From positions 1-7,612 of the forward strand of contig JAJNDL010000043.1 of assembly GCA_021156385.1 (NCBI GenBank): DNA of 7,612 nt, given 5' to 3'. The first letter of the stretch is position 1. Each line of letters starts with the position of its first letter. The notes beneath the pieces were generated by a model, which was not told where the DNA came from, did not search any database, and saw nothing but the letters and a program-made list of their open reading frames with translations. Origin of the DNA: Moraxellaceae bacterium (GTDB taxonomy: Bacteria > Pseudomonadota > Gammaproteobacteria > Pseudomonadales > Moraxellaceae). Both the position numbers and the translations under genes were made by a program. Below, piece by piece: positions 1 through 6,642 of this stretch.

Positions 1-63
1 CTCGTGATCGCGGAGACGCGCATGGTGGGCGGCGACCTGCGGCTGACGCTGAAACCGAAATGA
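1..63 (+). CDS. ribD: C-terminal end of RibD-like deaminase/reductase (partial)
   Basis: Only the last 20 codons and the TGA stop are in the window; the gene begins upstream. The visible tail ends in GGDLRLTLKPK, which resembles the last beta-strand of the RibD reductase domain (diaminohydroxyphosphoribosylaminopyrimidine deaminase / 5-amino-6-(5-phosphoribosylamino)uracil reductase). The identification rests mainly on position: it lies 46 nt upstream of ribE on the same strand, where ribD normally sits in proteobacterial riboflavin operons. If correct, it carries out the second and third steps of the pyrimidine branch of riboflavin synthesis. The fragment is too short to be certain by itself. 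Confidence 0.6.
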   Translation, partial: LVIAETRMVGGDLRLTLKPK

Positions 64-67
64 TTTT

Positions 68-89
68 TCCCTTCCCCGCGGGGAAGGGA
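68..89. repeat. Perfect 22-bp palindrome between ribD and ribE
   Basis: Positions 68-78 read TCCCTTCCCCG and 79-89 are the exact reverse complement. In RNA this would fold as a GC-rich hairpin of about 9 bp with a CGCG loop. It lies just after the ribD stop and about 9 nt before the ribE ribosome binding site. The U-run lies upstream of the hairpin (64-68) rather than after it, so it is not a classical intrinsic terminator. It could be a small dispersed palindromic repeat or a processing or attenuation hairpin between two operon genes. Confidence 0.75.
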
Positions 90-109
90 GTGAGTGCGGA
101 GCAACGAAC

Positions 110-772
110 ATGTTCACAGGCATCATCGAGGCCGTCGGCACCATCCGCGCCGTCGAACCGAAGGGCGGCGACGTGCGCCTGCGCATCGCCACCGGCAAGC
201 TCGACCTTGGCGACGTGAAGCTGGGCGACTCCATCGCCACCAACGGCGTCTGCCTGACCGTGGTGGACCTGCCGGGCGACGGCTTCGTCGCCGACGTGTC
301 CACCGAGACCCTGACGCGCTCCACGCTCGAGGGGCTCAAGGCCGGCACGACGGTGAACCTCGAGAAGGCGCTGCAGCCGCAGTCGCGGCTCGGCGGGCAC
401 ATCGTCAGCGGCCATGTCGACGGCATCGGCGAAGTGGTGTGGCGCGACGCCTCGGCGCGCGCCGTGCTCTTCCGGGTGCGGGCGCCGCAAGAGTTGGCGA
501 AATACATTGCCGAGAAGGGCTCGGTCACGGTGGACGGCATCAGCCTGACGGTGAACGGCGTGCACGGCGCGGACTTCGATCTCACCATCGTGCCGCACAC
601 GGTGCAGGAGACGAACATCGGCTCCTGGCAGCCGGGCACGAAGGTGAACCTCGAGGTCGACGTGATCGCCCGTTACCTGGAGCGCCTGCTGCTCGGCGAG
701 AAGGCGGCCGACGCGGCACAGAAGGGCGGCATCACGCTGGGCTTCTTGGCCGAGAACGGATTCCTGAAATGA
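110..772 (+). CDS. ribE: Riboflavin synthase (alpha chain)
   Basis: This 220-residue protein is riboflavin synthase, the cytoplasmic trimer that dismutates two 6,7-dimethyl-8-ribityllumazine molecules into riboflavin and the pyrimidine by-product that RibH reuses. It shows the two tandem lumazine-binding halves of the family. The N-terminal half begins with MFTGIIE (1-7) and has [11 protein letters not shown] (41-51). The second half begins near [12 protein letters not shown] (94-105) and has [14 protein letters not shown] (136-149), PHTVQET (162-168) and [10 protein letters not shown] (180-189). The C-terminal tail GFLAENGF is typical of many proteobacterial members, and the length matches the family (about 205-220). 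The ATG has a GGAG at 98-101, 8 nt upstream. It follows probable ribD and is followed by the DUF2059 gene. The name ribE is used here; E. coli calls the same enzyme RibC. Confidence 0.97.
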   Translation: MFTGIIEAVGTIRAVEPKGGDVRLRIATGKLDLGDVKLGDSIATNGVCLTVVDLPGDGFVADVSTETLTRSTLEGLKAGTTVNLEKALQPQSRLGGHIVSGHVDGIGEVVWRDASARAVLFRVRAPQELAKYIAEKGSVTVDGISLTVNGVHGADFDLTIVPHTVQETNIGSWQPGTKVNLEVDVIARYLERLLLGEKAADAAQKGGITLGFLAENGFLK

Positions 773-804
773 CCATGACATCGACAACGACAAGAGGGCG
801 GAAC

Positions 805-1344
805 ATGCGCAGCGCCATTGCACTCCTGCTGATGGTTTTTCTTTCCGGCCTGACCTGGGCGGATGACACTGCCAGTGCCGAGCGTCACAAGCTGGCGGCG
901 GAATACTTCCGCGTGTCCGGCTACGAGGAGCTGTACGGCGACAGCCGCAAGGTCGAGGAAGCGATCAGCTCGCAGATGTACACGCTGGAGCAGAGCGTGA
1001 CCGCGAACATGACGCCCGCGGATGCCGCCGACTACCGGCGCTTCATGGCGGAGATGCGTCCGGACATCAACCGCGTCATCGCGGCCGCGCTGGAGCGCAT
1101 GCGTCCGCAGATGATCGATGCCGTGGCCGAGACCTATGGCATCGAGGAGTTGCGCGCGCTGGTGGCGTTCTATTCCTCGGAGACCGGCCAGAAGATCGTG
1201 GCCAGGACCCCGGAGCTGACGAACCGGATGATGGCGGTCGGTGGCCGCGAAATGGGTGAAATGATGAAGAGCATGCAGCAGCTGGTGGCCTCCCGCCTCC
1301 AGCAGGCGCCGAAGCCGCGCGCTGCAGCAGGCAAGGGTAAGTAA
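805..1344 (+). CDS. Exported DUF2059-domain protein
   Basis: A 179-residue protein from the preferred start. Residues 1-19 form a signal peptide (MRS, hydrophobic [11 protein letters not shown], likely cleavage after TWA), so the mature protein should be periplasmic. The rest is helical, with a DUF2059 core around 111-138 containing [13 protein letters not shown] and ETGQKIVA, followed by a Met-rich helix and a basic tail ([10 protein letters not shown]). No catalytic residues are evident and the molecular function of the family is unknown. In-frame ATGs at 769 and 775 would overlap or touch the ribE stop, but they add a 12- or 10-residue polar leader ahead of the signal peptide. The ATG at 805 is preferred because it has a GAGGG at 794-798 and gives a clean signal peptide. 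The gene sits inside the riboflavin operon: ribBX starts 1 nt after its stop and has its ribosome site inside this gene's 3' end. A role in riboflavin metabolism is not implied by the sequence. Confidence 0.85.
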   Translation: MRSAIALLLMVFLSGLTWADDTASAERHKLAAEYFRVSGYEELYGDSRKVEEAISSQMYTLEQSVTANMTPADAADYRRFMAEMRPDINRVIAAALERMRPQMIDAVAETYGIEELRALVAFYSSETGQKIVARTPELTNRMMAVGGREMGEMMKSMQQLVASRLQQAPKPRAAAGKGK

Positions 1345-1345
1345 G

Positions 1346-2455
<1,110 letters not shown>

Positions 2456-2510
2456 GTTTTCCCGCTCCGCATTCATGGGGGCGGGAATGAATATCGAAGG
2501 GGAGAAAGAA

Positions 2511-2984
2511 ATGAGCAACATCAAGTTCGTGGAAGGCAGCTTCACCCAGGCCAACGCCCGCTACGCCATTGCCGTGGCGCGCTTCAACAGCTTCGTCGTC
2601 GATGCGCTGCTCGATGGCGCCATCGACACGCTGAAGCGCCATGGCGTGCCGGAAGAGAACATCACCGTGGTGCGCGTGCCGGGTGCCTGGGAGCTGCCGC
2701 TGGTGGCCAAGAAGCTGGCCGAGCGCAAGGCCTTCGACGCCATCATCGGCCTGGGCGCCGTGATCCGCGGCGGCACGCCGCATTTCGACTATGTTTGCAA
2801 CGAGGCGGCCAAGGGTCTCGGCGCCGTCGGCCTGGAATACGGCCTGCCGGTGATCTTCGGCGTGCTGACCACCGACTCCATCGAGCAGGCCATCGAGCGT
2901 TCCGGCACCAAGGCCGGCAACAAGGGCAGCGATGCCGCCATGACCGCGATCGAGATGGTGTCGGTGCTGCGCGCGCTGGGCTGA
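2511..2984 (+). CDS. ribH: 6,7-dimethyl-8-ribityllumazine synthase
   Basis: This 157-residue protein condenses 5-amino-6-ribitylamino-uracil with the RibB product to give 6,7-dimethyl-8-ribityllumazine, the substrate of riboflavin synthase; members form pentamers or 60-mer capsids. The family signatures are present: RFN (24-26), VPGAWELP (57-64), [14 protein letters not shown] (82-95, with His91 in the proton-transfer position), FGVLTTD (116-122) and AGNKGSDAA (135-143). The length equals that of typical bacterial homologues (about 155). In-frame ATGs at 2475 and 2487 would add 12 or 8 residues (ending NIEGEKE) that encode the ribosome site itself. The ATG at 2511 is chosen because AAGGGGAG at 2497-2504 is well placed for it. 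It lies 55 nt after ribBX and before nusB, the common ribH-nusB arrangement. Confidence 0.97.
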   Translation: MSNIKFVEGSFTQANARYAIAVARFNSFVVDALLDGAIDTLKRHGVPEENITVVRVPGAWELPLVAKKLAERKAFDAIIGLGAVIRGGTPHFDYVCNEAAKGLGAVGLEYGLPVIFGVLTTDSIEQAIERSGTKAGNKGSDAAMTAIEMVSVLRALG

Positions 2985-3075
2985 TCCCGCGGTTATCTGC
3001 AGAAGAGGCTGCCGTCGCGCACCGGTTCTGTCCATGAGCCGTGCGCGGCCCGGCTGACGCCGCCCTGCGGCACGA

Positions 3076-3543
3076 GTGGTGAAGGAATTGAGCAAAGACA
3101 ACAACGCCGGCATTCGGCCGGCAGCGCGCCGCAAGGCGCGGCGTTTCGCGCTGCAGGCGCTGTACGAGTGGGCGATCTCGGGCAACTCCATGTTCGAGAT
3201 CGAGGCCCGCTATCGTGTCGAGAACGACATGCACAAGGTCGACCTCGAGTATTTCCACGAGCTCATCACCGAGATCGAGAAACGCTCGGACGCCATCGAC
3301 GATGCCTTCATGCCGCATCTCGACCGCAAGTTCCACGAGCTCGACCATGTCGAGCGCGCCATCCTGCGCATCGGTACCTACGAGCTGCTGCACCGCCTCG
3401 ATGTGCCCTACAAGGTGGTGATCAACGAGGGCATCGAGCTGGCCAAGCATTTCGGTGCCACCGAATCGCACAAGTACGTGAACGGCCTCCTCGACGAAGT
3501 CGCCAAGCAGCACCGCAGGCTCGAGCGCGAGCGCTCCGCATAA
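3076..3543 (+). CDS. nusB: Transcription antitermination factor NusB
   Basis: This all-helical RNA-binding factor pairs with NusE (ribosomal protein S10) on boxA RNA to support antitermination, chiefly of rRNA operons. Matching features are PAARRKARRFALQALYEW (15-32), VDLEYFHELI (55-64), HELDHVERAILRIGTYELL (87-105) and the hallmark DVPYKVVINEGIELAKHFG (109-127), then SHKYVNGLLDEVAK (131-144). E. coli NusB is 139 residues; this frame gives 155 from GTG at 3076, with about 14 extra N-terminal residues. No ATG is suitably placed. Alternatives are GTG at 3079 and TTG at 3088; the AAGGA at 3082-3086 is too close to the TTG to be convincing, so the exact start is uncertain. A 91-nt gap separates it from ribH, and thiL begins 18 nt after it. 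The function call is secure; the start is not. Confidence 0.95.
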   Translation: MVKELSKDNNAGIRPAARRKARRFALQALYEWAISGNSMFEIEARYRVENDMHKVDLEYFHELITEIEKRSDAIDDAFMPHLDRKFHELDHVERAILRIGTYELLHRLDVPYKVVINEGIELAKHFGATESHKYVNGLLDEVAKQHRRLERERSA

Positions 3544-3561
3544 CACGGAGCGGAAAGGGCC

Positions 3562-4509
3562 ATGGCGCAGAAAGGCGAGTTCGACATCATCCGCGAATTC
3601 TTCCAGCGCCCGGTCGCCGATGCCGGCGTGCATCTCGGCATCGGCGACGATGCGGCGCTGCTGGCGGTGCCGGCCGGCCACGAGCTCGTCGTCAGTACCG
3701 ACACGCTGGTTGCCGGCCGCCACTTCCCGGAGGCGACGGCGCCTTTCGACATCGGCTGGAAAGCGCTGGCGGTGAACCTCTCGGATCTCGCCGCCATGGG
3801 CGCACGGGCGCGCTGGGTGACGCTGGCGCTGACGCTGCCGGACAGCGACGAGGATTTCCTGCGCGAATTCTCGCGCGGCCTCTTCGCCCTCGCCGAGCGC
3901 GAGCAGGTGAGCCTGGTCGGCGGCGACACCACACGCGGCCCCCTCGCCCTCACGGTCACCGCGCTCGGCGACGTGCCGCTGGGTGCGGCGCTGAAGCGCA
4001 GCGGCGCGCGGGTCGGCGACGATCTTTATGTATCGGGCACGGTCGGCGATGCCGGCCTCGGCCTGCGCCTCGAACTCGGCCAGTGGCTGGATGAAATTGC
4101 GCCGGCCGCCGCGGAATTCGCGCTGCAGCGCCTGCGTCGCCCCGAGCCCCGTCTGGGGCTGGGCTTCGCACTGCGCGGTGTGGCGACGGCCTGCCTGGAT
4201 GTCTCCGATGGCCTCGCCCAGGACCTGGGTCACCTGCTGGCAGCGTCGCGGACCGGCGCCGTGCTGGAGCTGGACTGGCTGCCGCGCAGCGCCGCGCTGG
4301 CCGGCATCGAGCCGGCGTTCGCGGATGTGCTGGCGCTGACCAGCGGCGACGACTACGAGCTGCTGTTTACGGCGCCGCCCTCGGCACGCGAGCGCCTGGC
4401 GGCGCTGCCTGTCACCCGCATCGGCCGGATGACGGAGGTGCCGGGGCTGCAGCTGTGGCGCGGCGGCAATCCGGTGGAAATGCCGGTGGCCGGTTTCACG
4501 CACTTCTGA
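3562..4509 (+). CDS. thiL: Thiamine-monophosphate kinase
   Basis: ThiL phosphorylates thiamine monophosphate with ATP to thiamine diphosphate, the active cofactor, in the cytoplasm. The 315-residue length fits the family (about 315-330). Signatures of the PurM/AIR-synthase-like fold are all present: GIGDDAAL (26-33), STDTLVAGRHF (45-55), ALAVNLSDLAAMGA (68-81), VGGDTTRG (119-126), SGTVGDA (158-164), CLDVSDGLAQDLGH (211-224) and SGDDYELLFT (261-270). The Asp clusters at 29-30, 75 and 122 match the metal/ATP-binding positions. The ATG at 3562 is preceded by GGAAAGGG and lies 18 nt after nusB; the nusB-thiL-pgpA order is common in Proteobacteria. Its product is the cofactor of Dxs, encoded at the other end of the window, but that neighbourhood may be coincidental. 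Confidence 0.97.
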   Translation: MAQKGEFDIIREFFQRPVADAGVHLGIGDDAALLAVPAGHELVVSTDTLVAGRHFPEATAPFDIGWKALAVNLSDLAAMGARARWVTLALTLPDSDEDFLREFSRGLFALAEREQVSLVGGDTTRGPLALTVTALGDVPLGAALKRSGARVGDDLYVSGTVGDAGLGLRLELGQWLDEIAPAAAEFALQRLRRPEPRLGLGFALRGVATACLDVSDGLAQDLGHLLAASRTGAVLELDWLPRSAALAGIEPAFADVLALTSGDDYELLFTAPPSARERLAALPVTRIGRMTEVPGLQLWRGGNPVEMPVAGFTHF

Positions 4510-4614
4510 GCGGCAAAGGCGGCTACCATCCGGCGGCGCTGCCGAGTATCAACACCGAATGCGGCAGCGGACGTGCCGACCGGCGTCGCCGCGTTCAACC
4601 ACAACGACAAGACC

Positions 4615-5106
4615 ATGGCCAAGAAACCCGATCTCCGCGACCCCCTGCAGCTGCTCGCCTTCGGCTTCGGCAGCGGCCTCGCCCCCAAGGCGCCCGGCAC
4701 CTTCGGCTCGCTGGCGGCCCTGCTGCTTTTCCCGCTGCTGGCGCTGCTTACGCTGCCGGCCTATCTCGCAGTGGTCGCGGTGGCGGCCATCGCCGGCGGG
4801 CCGATCTGCGGCCACGCGGCGCGGGCGCTGGACGTGCACGACGACGGCCGCATCGTCTGGGACGAGTTCGCCGGCCAGTGGCTGGCACTGGCACCCCTGG
4901 TCCCGGTCCTGGAGTGGACGCCGGCCAGCCTGCTCTGGCTCGTCGCCGGCTTCGGGCTCTTCCGCCTGTTCGACATTGCCAAGCCCTGGCCGATTGGTTA
5001 TCTGGACAGGAAGGTCCACGGCGGCGTCGGCATCATGCTCGACGACCTGCTGGCGGGCGTGGTTGCCGCGGTCGCGCTGCTCCTGCTGCAGCGCGTCGCC
5101 GGCTGA
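4615..5106 (+). CDS. pgpA: Phosphatidylglycerophosphatase A
   Basis: This inner-membrane enzyme dephosphorylates phosphatidylglycerol phosphate to phosphatidylglycerol. From ATG 4615 it is 163 residues, close to E. coli PgpA (172). Motifs in order are FGFGSGLAPKAPGTFGS (16-32), VHDDGRIVWDEFAGQW (74-89), FRLFDIAKPWPI (116-127) and VHGGVGIMLDDLLAG (134-148); the conserved acidic residues around 75-84 and 143-144 are in place. Hydrophobic stretches near 33-62, 88-115 and 146-159 suit membrane segments. An in-frame GTG at 4573 would add 14 residues (MPTGVAAFNHNDKT). ATG 4615 is preferred because the protein then begins MAKKPD just before the conserved core, but neither start has a strong ribosome site. 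A 105-nt gap follows thiL, the largest inside the cluster. The exported retropepsin-like gene follows after 14 nt. Confidence 0.95.
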   Translation: MAKKPDLRDPLQLLAFGFGSGLAPKAPGTFGSLAALLLFPLLALLTLPAYLAVVAVAAIAGGPICGHAARALDVHDDGRIVWDEFAGQWLALAPLVPVLEWTPASLLWLVAGFGLFRLFDIAKPWPIGYLDRKVHGGVGIMLDDLLAGVVAAVALLLLQRVAG

Positions 5107-5120
5107 GGACGTAGCAGCTC

Positions 5121-5780
5121 ATGACGATCATCCGCACCTCCCTGCTGGCCCTGCTGTTCGGCGCCGGTCTTTCCACAGCGCAGGCGGCGCCCTATTACGA
5201 CCCGCACGTGACGGTGATCGGCCTGATCGGCGAGCGCGCCATCCTGCGCATCGACGGCGAGCAGGTCATGCTGAAGCCCGGCGAAGGCAGCGCCGGCGTC
5301 ACGCTGCTGCGCGTCGAGGCCGGCCAGGCCGTGCTGCAGATCGGCAAGCGCGAGCTGCGCCTCGGCATGGGCGCCGACACCGGCGGCATCGCGGCGCGCC
5401 AGCCCGGCGACATCAGCGTCGAGCTCGTCATGAACCAGAGCGGCCAGTTCATCACCAGCGGCACCATCAACGGCCGCGTCGTGGAATTCCTGGTCGACAC
5501 CGGCGCCAATACCGTGTCGATGACCTCGGGCGAGGCGCGCCGCCTCGGCATCGACTACCTGGCCGAGGGCCAGCCCGGCGCCAGCATGACGGCGGCCGGC
5601 CTGGTGCGGGCCTGGGGCATCACGTTGAAGAGTGTCACGGTCGGCCCCATTACCCTGAAGAACGTGCAGGCCACCGTGCGCGAATCGAACGATACGGCAC
5701 CCATCCTGCTCGGCATGACCTTCCTGAGCCGGGTCGACCTGCAGCAGCGCGCCAACCGCATGAAGATCAGCGCGCGCTGA
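5121..5780 (+). CDS. Exported retropepsin-like aspartic protease with N-terminal GspC-like domain
   Basis: A 219-residue protein with a signal peptide ([22 protein letters not shown], cleavage likely after residue 22), so it is probably periplasmic. The C-terminal half (about 98-219) is a single-lobe retropepsin-type domain: [13 protein letters not shown] (123-135) carries the catalytic-type Asp126 in DTG, and [12 protein letters not shown] (195-206) matches the second conserved element of clan AA bacterial proteases (TIGR02281-like). Members of this type would need to dimerise to build an active site, as viral retropepsins do. Residues about 28-84 ([20 protein letters not shown], then [14 protein letters not shown] and a short strand pattern) resemble the small beta domain of GspC/PilP-type secretion proteins; this is inferred from the pattern only. 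Substrate and role are unknown. The gene is 14 nt after pgpA and 76 nt before ribA, on the same strand. Confidence 0.8.
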   Translation: MTIIRTSLLALLFGAGLSTAQAAPYYDPHVTVIGLIGERAILRIDGEQVMLKPGEGSAGVTLLRVEAGQAVLQIGKRELRLGMGADTGGIAARQPGDISVELVMNQSGQFITSGTINGRVVEFLVDTGANTVSMTSGEARRLGIDYLAEGQPGASMTAAGLVRAWGITLKSVTVGPITLKNVQATVRESNDTAPILLGMTFLSRVDLQQRANRMKISAR

Positions 5781-5821
5781 GCCGGCCGCGCATTTGTCCC
5801 GTCGCCGCCGCAGGGCCGGAT

Positions 5822-5830
5822 TGCTACAAT
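5822..5830 (+). promoter_or_regulatory. Extended -10 promoter candidate for ribA
   Basis: TGCTACAAT matches the extended -10 pattern TGnTAnAAT of sigma70-type promoters. It lies in the 76-nt gap between the retropepsin-like gene and ribA and would place the transcript start near 5837, about 20 nt before the GTG. No convincing -35 is seen at the expected distance (about 5802-5807 reads TCGCCG), which is tolerable for extended -10 promoters. The gap is too short to contain an FMN riboswitch. Confidence 0.5.
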
Positions 5831-5856
5831 CCCCGCCCCCCAGACCGGAGATTCCC

Positions 5857-6453
5857 GTGGCTGTCGTCTTCGTCGCTTCCTCCCGCCTGCCGACGCGTCA
5901 CGGCACCTTCACCATCCACGGCTTCGAGGAGCCGCTGACGGGCAAGGAGCACGTGGCGCTGGCCATGGGCGAGGTCGGTGACGGCCAGCCCGTGCTGCTG
6001 CGCGTGCACTCCGAATGCCTGACCGGCGACTGCTTCGGCAGCCTGCGCTGCGACTGCGGCCCCCAGCTCGAGGCCGCGATGCAGAAGGTGGCGGGCGCAG
6101 GCCGCGGCATCATCCTCTACCTGCGCCAGGAAGGCCGCGGCATCGGCCTGCTCAACAAGATCCGCGCCTATGCGCTGCAGGATGCCGGCGCCGACACCGT
6201 CGAGGCCAACGAGCAGCTCGGCTTCGCCGCCGACCAGCGCGAATACTCCATGTGCGAGGACATGCTGAAGCACCTCGGCGTGGCGGCGGTGCGCCTCATG
6301 ACCAACAACCCGCGCAAGGTCGCCGCGCTCGAGGCACACGGCATCACGGTGGTGGAGCGCGTGCCGCTGATGACGGGGCGCAATCCGCACAACGAGCAGT
6401 ACCTCAAGACCAAGCGCGGCAAGCTCGGGCACATGTTCGAGCAGGACGAGTGA
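5857..6453 (+). CDS. ribA: GTP cyclohydrolase II
   Basis: RibA opens GTP to 2,5-diamino-6-ribosylamino-4(3H)-pyrimidinone 5'-phosphate plus formate and pyrophosphate, the committed step of riboflavin synthesis. From GTG 5857 it is 198 residues, as in E. coli (196). The zinc and catalytic signature is intact: [20 protein letters not shown] spans about 49-68, with Cys54, Cys65 and Cys67 as ligands. It is followed by [21 protein letters not shown] from about residue 88, [26 protein letters not shown] and VERVPL. The start is chosen because CCGGAG at 5845-5850 is correctly spaced. An upstream TTG at 5794 would add 21 residues of arginine- and proline-rich sequence covering the promoter and is rejected. 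The gene complements the missing cyclohydrolase site of the RibBX protein. It has its own promoter candidate, ends at a strong terminator and converges with dxs. Confidence 0.97.
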   Translation: MAVVFVASSRLPTRHGTFTIHGFEEPLTGKEHVALAMGEVGDGQPVLLRVHSECLTGDCFGSLRCDCGPQLEAAMQKVAGAGRGIILYLRQEGRGIGLLNKIRAYALQDAGADTVEANEQLGFAADQREYSMCEDMLKHLGVAAVRLMTNNPRKVAALEAHGITVVERVPLMTGRNPHNEQYLKTKRGKLGHMFEQDE

Positions 6454-6473
6454 GTCACGTTGTGGGTCCAGCG

Positions 6474-6509
6474 CAATAAAAAAGCCGGCGATTGCCGGTT
6501 TTTTTATTG
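6474..6509. terminator. Bidirectional intrinsic terminator between ribA and dxs
   Basis: CCGGC (6485-6489), loop GATT and GCCGG (6494-6498) form the core hairpin. It is flanked by AAAAAA at 6478-6483 and seven Ts at 6499-6505. The flanks also pair, extending the stem out to C6474/G6509 with one G-U pair. Read on the + strand the T-run ends ribA transcripts; read on the - strand the A-run becomes a U-run ending dxs transcripts. It sits 20 nt after the ribA stop, as expected between convergent genes. Confidence 0.92.
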
Positions 6510-6533
6510 GCGCACATCTCGCATTGGACGACG

Positions 6534-6616
6534 CGCTTTTCGTAGGTCGGGATTTATCCCGACGAAGTCGTCGAATCCCCGCTGCTGTCGGGATAAATCC
6601 CGACCTACGAAAAGCG
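6534..6616. repeat. REP-type doublet (REPIN-like) with perfect 30-bp inverted arms
   Basis: Arm 6534-6563 is the exact reverse complement of arm 6587-6616, with a 23-nt spacer at 6564-6586. Each arm contains the hallmark GTAG tetranucleotide (6542-6545; CTAC at 6605-6608 on the other side) next to an 18-nt near-palindrome, GTCGGGATTTATCCCGAC at 6546-6563. The latter can itself fold as a 7-bp stem with a TTTA loop. GTAG followed by a palindrome is the structure of REP sequences mobilised by RAYT (TnpA-REP) transposases, and two inverted REPs form a REPIN. It lies between convergent genes, the usual location. No transposase is in the window. That it is repeated elsewhere in the genome is inference. 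Confidence 0.8.
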
Positions 6617-6642
6617 GCAGTCGTGGAATAACGAAGTGATGG

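Noticed and set aside
64..89. Intrinsic terminator after ribD
   Set aside because: The hairpin is strong but the T-run precedes it on the + strand and becomes an A-run after it on the - strand, so neither direction fits a terminator.
2743..4503. Very long open frame on the - strand opposite ribH, nusB and thiL
   Set aside because: It spans three clearly real + strand genes and both intergenic gaps, shows no recognisable domain, and has the arginine/glutamine-rich composition of a shadow frame.
4521..4529. GGCTACCAT as a possible -10 region for pgpA
   Set aside because: It has only a partial match to TATAAT, no TG extension and no -35 at the right spacing; the thiL-pgpA gap of 105 nt could hold a promoter but this one is not convincing.
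4537..4569. 8-bp inverted repeat (CGCTGCCG / CGGCAGCG) with a 17-nt loop before pgpA
   Set aside because: It is short, with a large loop, in GC-rich sequence where such matches are expected by chance, and it has no following T-run.
5794..5856. N-terminal extension of RibA from TTG 5794
   Set aside because: The added residues are Arg/Pro-rich, do not match the family, and overlap the promoter and ribosome site; GTG 5857 gives the normal length.
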